Both the position numbers and the translations under genes were made by a program. From assembly GCA_049680365.1 (NCBI GenBank), contig JBAUHQ010000391.1, positions 1 through 10,359 on the forward strand: a stretch of DNA of 10,359 bases. The letters are read 5' to 3'. Origin of the DNA: K23-9 sp049680365. Lineage in GTDB: Bacteria; Planctomycetota; Planctomycetia; Pirellulales; Pirellulaceae. This document shows positions 6,690 to 10,359 of the stretch, in pieces (positions within the stretch are counted from its first letter, which is position 1; every line of letters starts with the position of its first letter). The notes under the pieces were generated by a model that saw nothing but the letters and a program-made list of their open reading frames with translations, had not been told where the DNA came from and ran no database searches.

Positions 6690-6757
6690 GGTGCTGACGA
6701 CGTGAGTGCGGGTTTGGCAACCTGCGCAAACTTTGACGGTTATTCGGGCGCATGAAA

Positions 6758-6792
6758 AAACCCGGCTTGGACGCTTTGTCCAAACCGGGTTT
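6758..6792 (-). terminator. intrinsic terminator of ahcY
   Basis: A 15-position stem (6758-6772 with 6778-6792, one mismatch) and a 5-nt loop lie about 40 nt past the ahcY stop. On the minus strand the stem ends in GGGTTTTTT, a clear U-tract. It isolates ahcY from the transposase gene downstream. Confidence 0.9.
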
Positions 6793-6831
6793 CGTGAAAC
6801 ATTTTGCCAGGACGATGCCCGGCCGCCGCGA

Positions 6832-8178
6832 TTAATAGCGGTAGTGGTTAGGCTTGTACGGGCCTTCGATTGGCACGGCCATATACTCGGCTTGCTCCGG
6901 AGTCAGCTTGGTGAGCTTCACGCCGCAGGCGTCCAAGTGCAAACGAGCGACTTCTTCGTCGAGTGCTTTTGGCATCAGGTAAACCTGAACCTTGTACTTG
7001 TCGTTGTCGCGGTTTTCCCACAATTCCATTTGAGCCAACACTTGGTTGGTGAACGAAGTACTCATCACGAATGAGGGGTGACCGGTTGCACAGCCCAAGT
7101 TCACCAATCGGCCTTTGGCCAAAATGATGATGCTGCGGCCAGTGTCGGCGAACGTGTAACGATCGACCGCACCGATGTCCGATGGCTTGATCTGGCTGAC
7201 CGTGGCTTTGCCGTCGGCGACTTGCTTCTCGACCCAAGCGACATCGATTTCGGTGTCGAAGTGGCCGATGTTGCAAAGGATCGCATCGTTAGGCATGTGC
7301 TTGATGTGGTCGCCCAAGATGATGTCTTTGTTGCCCGTCGTGGTGACGAACAAACGACCTTCTTTGCAGGCTTCTTCCATCGTCGTGACCTCGAAACCTT
7401 CCATCGCCGCTTGAAGTGCGTTGATCGGATCGATCTCGGTAACGATAACGCGGCAGCCGTAGCTCTTCAGCGAATGAGCACAACCTTTGCCGACGTCGCC
7501 GTAGCCGCAAACGACAGCGACTTTACCAGCCAACATCACGTCGGTAGCACGCTTCACACCGTCAGCCAGCGATTCACGGCAGCCGTACAAATTGTCGAAT
7601 TTCGACTTCGTGGCCGAGTCGTTGATGTTGATCGCAGGCACTTGCAATCGAGCCGCTTTGACGAGCGCGTCCAAGCGGTGAACACCAGCAGTGGTTTCTT
7701 CGCTAATGCCAGCAATATCGGTCAGCAATTCAGGGAAACGATCGTGGACCATTCCGGTCAAGTCACCACCGTCGTCCAAGATCATGTTCAGCTTCTTGCC
7801 GTCCTTGAAGTGCAATGTTTGCTCGATGCACCAGTCGAATTCTTCGTCCGTTTCGCCTTTCCAAGCGAAGACGGGGATTCCAGCGGCGGCGATCGCAGCG
7901 GCAGCGTGATCTTGGGTGCTGAAAATATTGCAGCTACTCCAGGTCACTTCGGCACCCAGTTCGACCAATGTTTCGATCAACACGGCAGTCTGGATCGTCA
8001 TGTGAAGGCAACCGGCGATGCGGGCACCTGCCAAAGGCTTACTCTCGCCGTACTTCTTGCGAAGCGACATCAGGCCTGGCATTTCGTTTTCGGCCAGCTC
8101 GATTTCTTTGCGACCGAACTCGGCCAGCGAAATGTCTTTTACCTTGTAAGGCAAACGGTCGGTGTCAACTTGCGACAT
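6832..8178 (-). CDS. ahcY: adenosylhomocysteinase (S-adenosyl-L-homocysteine hydrolase)
   Basis: Cytosolic NAD-dependent tetrameric enzyme of the activated methyl cycle: SAH + H2O to adenosine + homocysteine, relieving product inhibition of SAM-dependent methyltransferases. The product is 448 aa, within the usual bacterial range. Seen: N-terminal LAEFGRKEIELAENEMPGL (18-36); SSCNIFSTQDHAAAAIA; NDSATKSKFDN (186-196), including the substrate-binding Lys191 and Asp195; the NAD Rossmann loop GYGDVGKG (225-232); 'CNIGHFDTEID'; and the C-terminal KPNHYRY, whose Lys and Tyr reach into the neighbouring subunit's NAD site. ATG 8178 has GGAG at 8186-8189, 7 nt upstream. The in-frame ATG 16 codons earlier gives an N terminus unlike the family and is rejected. 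It is monocistronic: own promoter, long leader and terminator. Confidence 0.98.
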   Translation of the reverse strand: MSQVDTDRLPYKVKDISLAEFGRKEIELAENEMPGLMSLRKKYGESKPLAGARIAGCLHMTIQTAVLIETLVELGAEVTWSSCNIFSTQDHAAAAIAAAGIPVFAWKGETDEEFDWCIEQTLHFKDGKKLNMILDDGGDLTGMVHDRFPELLTDIAGISEETTAGVHRLDALVKAARLQVPAININDSATKSKFDNLYGCRESLADGVKRATDVMLAGKVAVVCGYGDVGKGCAHSLKSYGCRVIVTEIDPINALQAAMEGFEVTTMEEACKEGRLFVTTTGNKDIILGDHIKHMPNDAILCNIGHFDTEIDVAWVEKQVADGKATVSQIKPSDIGAVDRYTFADTGRSIIILAKGRLVNLGCATGHPSFVMSTSFTNQVLAQMELWENRDNDKYKVQVYLMPKALDEEVARLHLDACGVKLTKLTPEQAEYMAVPIEGPYKPNHYRY

Positions 8179-8352
8179 AAAGTCACTCCAAAGTGAAGGG
8201 ATGTAAAACGCGCCGGACCGTGACATTTGTCAAGAATCTTGCGCGCGCCCAAGGGGCTACCAACCCAACACGGGGACTCCCGCTGGTTCGCAATCCCCCA
8301 AGCGCACTGCGTCCGACGCTGGTGTTGGGGGCTGAGAGCGATCACTCTCACT
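8179..8352 (-). promoter_or_regulatory. long structured 5' leader of ahcY
   Basis: About 174 nt lie between the predicted transcription start and the ahcY ATG. The leader has a hairpin GAGAG-loop-CTCTC (8334-8349). A closed domain follows: an 8-bp stem, CCCAACAC (8264-8271) with GTGTTGGG (8322-8329), encloses two helices, GGGGA/TCCCC (8272-8276 with 8294-8298) and AGCG/CGCT (8301-8304 with 8317-8320), so it forms a three-way junction. Such a fold ahead of ahcY suggests cis-regulation, possibly by SAH or SAM, but this is inference: the canonical SAH-riboswitch signature (GAGGAGCGCUGC with CAGGCUCG) is not seen. Confidence 0.45.
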
Positions 8353-8358
8353 TGACCT

Positions 8359-8387
8359 ATCATAGGCAAAACGTCAAGTTTTGACAG
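8359..8387 (-). promoter_or_regulatory. sigma70-like promoter of ahcY
   Basis: On the minus strand CTGTCA (8387-8382, 4/6 match) and TATGAT (8364-8359, 5/6 match) are separated by exactly 17 nt. The start is predicted near A8352, about 170 nt before the ATG. Confidence 0.5.
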
Positions 8388-8426
8388 GCCCGTTTTTTGG
8401 CCATAAACGTTGGGGCGGGGTTAAAG

Positions 8427-8435
8427 TGAGATAAT
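8427..8435 (+). promoter_or_regulatory. candidate extended -10 promoter for the LRR gene
   Basis: TGAGATAAT fits the extended -10 form TGnTATAAT with one mismatch. No good -35 is present at the proper distance. It lies immediately before the REP composite, so a transcript starting here (near 8442) would carry about 300 nt of REP sequence before the LRR ATG. Confidence 0.35.
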
Positions 8436-8440
8436 TACCC

Positions 8441-8741
8441 GTAAGCCGTTGGCGCTAGCCACGGGCCTTTATCCAGAATGCGAATCCGATTCGGCGAAAC
8501 CGGATCGGTTTGATCCGTAGAGTTGATCGCTGAGAGCGAACCGGCCAGGCGGATGTGTCAGCCGTTGGCGCTAGCCACGGGCCTTTATCCAGAATGGGAA
8601 TGTGCTTTGTTCAAGCGATCGGTCTGATCCGCAGAGTGTCCGCAAAGATGATTGCACGGGCCGAGCCCGGTTTGGGAGTGCCGCAGAGGGCCCGTGGCGT
8701 AGCTCACAGAAGCCACACAGGGGCTAGCGCCAACGGCTAAG
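8441..8741. mobile_element. REP composite (MITE-like) bounded by direct repeats, upstream of the LRR gene
   Basis: A 301-bp block with inverted ends matching at 18 of 20 bases (8441-8460 against 8722-8741). It is flanked by the 7-bp direct repeat ATTACCC (8434-8440 and 8742-8748). Inside are two left REP arms (8443-8467 and 8557-8583), each followed by 'TTTATCCAGAATG', and one right arm (8689-8739) split by about 26 extra bases. The interiors differ from the core repeat near the transposase but resemble each other (GATCGGTTTGATCCGTAGAG against GATCGGTCTGATCCGCAGAG). It has no coding capacity. It was probably mobilised in trans by a transposase of the kind encoded at 5942-6418. Confidence 0.7.
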
Positions 8742-8749
8742 ATTACCCC

Positions 8750-10359
8750 ATGCCACTGCCACGTCTTTTTCGCCGCATCTTTCGCATCAGCCTTCGGGGG
8801 CTGTTGGCTTTGATGGCAGTGGCAGCCGGGGTGTTTGCGTTTTGGGTGAAACCGTCGCTGGATCAACGTCGGGCGGTGGAGCAGATGTCGGCGCTGGGGA
8901 CCGTCTTCGACTACGACTTCGAGGCAGATCGTGAAGCTGAGCCAGGTCCGGAGTGGTTACGCGAAACTTTGGGCATCGACTTTCTAACTGACATCGTCGA
9001 AGTCCACGTTTGGGATCAGACCCGTGCCGACCTCACTCCGGTGAAGCATTTTCCGAAGCTCGAGACGCTCTGTTTCTATGAGGTACGAGTAGAGGGCTTT
9101 GAAGTCGTCGGTGACTTGAAGCATCTTCGCGAAGTGGGTGCCAGCTATTCCGGCATTACTTCGATCGAGCCACTGCGACAAGCCACCGGCATGATCGAGT
9201 TGTCACTCGTCGGCAACGATATTGAAAGCATTGATGCCGTCCGCGGGATGACTGACCTGGAGATTCTAGGCCTGGATGAAACGAACGTCACCGACCTATC
9301 TCCGATTACGAATTGTCGATGGCTGCGGGAGCTTGGGATCGCCCGAACCCCGATTGTTGATTTGCGGCCGATTGCTGGGCTGGTCGAGCTGAGGAGTTTC
9401 GGCGCCAATCAAACATCCGTCGCCGATCTGACTGCCCTTTCGGGGATGACGAAGATGCGCACCCTTTGGCTCAGCGACACCAAGGTTGCCGACCTTTCGC
9501 CGATCAGTGGAATGAGAGATCTGGAAAAACTATGGCTTAGCGGAACAGATATCTCCGACGTCAGCCCGTTAGCTGGGATGACGAAGCTAGTGGACTTGTC
9601 AATCAGGAACACGCGAATCAGCGACCCGTCGCCACTCGCGTCACTGACAAGTTTGCAGGACCTGGGTGTCGGTGGCGGGTCATTCACGACGGTCGATTTC
9701 GCTCGCAGGCTAACTGCGTTGAAAGAGCTCACACTCCAAAACACTCCGATCGACGACCTTTCAGGGTTATCGAATCTGGAATGGCTGAGGCACGTCCACT
9801 TGATCGATCTCGCCGCGACCGACATTTCGTCGCTGGCTGACAAGCCGCTCAGGATCGTCGACATCAAGCGAACGCCGGTGCAGGACATTCAGGTACTGAG
9901 TGGTTTGAAAGACCTGAAATATGTGACCCTAGTAGGGACGCAGGTGCGATCGCTTCGCCCGCTAGCAAACTGCACGCTGAGTAGTTTGAATGTAAGTGAT
10001 TCGCCCATCGAGAGCCTGGATGGAATTCCGTGGAAGGTGCTTCGAGAATTGGATCTTTCGGGTACCGACATCACAGATTTTTCGCCTTTGAAAAAGATGG
10101 TGCGGGCATCGGAGCTGTCACTGGCCCGAACGAGCTTCGCCGATTTAAACGACCTCGTTGCGGCCAAGTCCGTGTGGGACTTGAACATTTCGCAGACGAA
10201 GGTGTCGGATCTGTCACCGATCAAGCGACTTGGAAGGCTCAGCTGGCTGGACATCAGCGGGACAGAAATCGCCGATTTGAGTCCACTGGCGAAACTGCCC
10301 CAGCTGAGCATTCTAAAGATCGCGGGGACGAAGATACGTGATCTTTCACCGCTGTATGG
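8750..10359 (+). CDS. membrane-anchored leucine-rich repeat protein (3' end outside window)
   Basis: An open frame of 536 codons from ATG 8750 to the right edge, no stop. An in-frame TAA at 8738-8740, contributed by the REP arm, makes this ATG the first possible start; no Shine-Dalgarno precedes it. The N terminus is basic (PRLFRRIFR), then a single hydrophobic helix at about residues 15-33 (LRGLLALMAVAAGVFAFWV), then QRRAVEQMSALG. This predicts an inner-membrane anchor with the rest outside the cytoplasm. About 20 leucine-rich repeats of about 22 residues follow from residue 94, of the form 'DLSPLxxLxxLxxLxLxxTxI'; repeat 13 is short and repeats 10-12 are irregular. LRR arrays usually bind proteins; the partner is unknown. 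The gene diverges from ahcY, and the REP composite sits directly at its start. Confidence 0.92.
   Translation, partial: MPLPRLFRRIFRISLRGLLALMAVAAGVFAFWVKPSLDQRRAVEQMSALGTVFDYDFEADREAEPGPEWLRETLGIDFLTDIVEVHVWDQTRADLTPVKHFPKLETLCFYEVRVEGFEVVGDLKHLREVGASYSGITSIEPLRQATGMIELSLVGNDIESIDAVRGMTDLEILGLDETNVTDLSPITNCRWLRELGIARTPIVDLRPIAGLVELRSFGANQTSVADLTALSGMTKMRTLWLSDTKVADLSPISGMRDLEKLWLSGTDISDVSPLAGMTKLVDLSIRNTRISDPSPLASLTSLQDLGVGGGSFTTVDFARRLTALKELTLQNTPIDDLSGLSNLEWLRHVHLIDLAATDISSLADKPLRIVDIKRTPVQDIQVLSGLKDLKYVTLVGTQVRSLRPLANCTLSSLNVSDSPIESLDGIPWKVLRELDLSGTDITDFSPLKKMVRASELSLARTSFADLNDLVAAKSVWDLNISQTKVSDLSPIKRLGRLSWLDISGTEIADLSPLAKLPQLSILKIAGTKIRDLSPLY

Noticed and set aside
7078..8196. 372-codon open frame on the plus strand, antisense to ahcY
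   Set aside because: It mirrors ahcY codon structure, has no ribosome binding site or recognisable domain, and ahcY on the other strand is unmistakable.
8281..8300. T-arm-like GGTTCGCAATCCC suggesting a tRNA on the plus strand
   Set aside because: No acceptor stem, D-arm or anticodon arm can be built around it; it is better explained as part of the ahcY leader fold.
8381..8406. Plus-strand promoter with consensus TTGACA at 8381-8386
   Set aside because: No acceptable -10 at 16-18 nt (TAAACG matches at 3 of 6); the same bases serve as the minus-strand -35 of ahcY.
9409..10311. Two minus-strand ORFs of 159 and 140 codons
   Set aside because: Both are shadows of the LRR gene; their serine-rich composition is the complement of the repeated LRR codons.

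Overview
The window looks like chromosomal DNA from a planctomycete, probably a Rhodopirellula/Pirellulaceae-type bacterium. This is inferred from family flavour, not from a marker gene: a very large secreted protein of stacked carboxypeptidase-regulatory-like modules, an LRR protein with a short 'FRISLRGLL...' membrane anchor and an 'RRAVEQMSALG' juxtamembrane segment, and a small IS200-like transposase of the 'LITWTTYGTFLPGD' type. The moderate GC content fits. No rRNA, tRNA or CRISPR was seen.

Layout. (1) Positions 1-2968, minus strand: the N-terminal 989 residues of a secreted multi-module protein that runs off the left edge. (2) 2969-3531: no intact gene, but a REP-like hairpin and a short remnant of a DUF4956 membrane protein. 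(3) 3532-5500, minus strand: a parA-parB operon with overlapping genes, an intrinsic terminator after parB and two parS-like palindromes in the parA leader. (4) 5549-6689: a REP-type repeat region containing a 158-aa REP-associated tyrosine (Y1/HUH) transposase. Two 149-bp inverted-repeat units, about 95% identical, lie exactly 980 bp apart on either side of the transposase gene. (5) 6758-8387, minus strand: ahcY (S-adenosylhomocysteine hydrolase) with its own terminator, a long structured leader and a sigma70-like promoter. (6) 8441-8741: a second REP composite, bounded by 7-bp direct repeats. (7) 8750-10359, plus strand: an anchored LRR protein running off the right edge.

How the parts relate. 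ParA, ParB and the parS-like sites form a self-contained chromosome-segregation module. AhcY recycles the SAH left by SAM-dependent methylation. The transposase is the likely agent that spreads the REP units; the REP composite in front of the LRR gene is probably a product of that activity and now separates a candidate extended -10 promoter from the start codon. The two large partial genes encode exported or membrane-anchored repeat proteins whose partners cannot be read from the sequence.

The signals most worth following are the phased parS pair, the REP/transposase system with its shared internal core repeat, the REP insertion at the LRR gene start, and the ahcY leader RNA.
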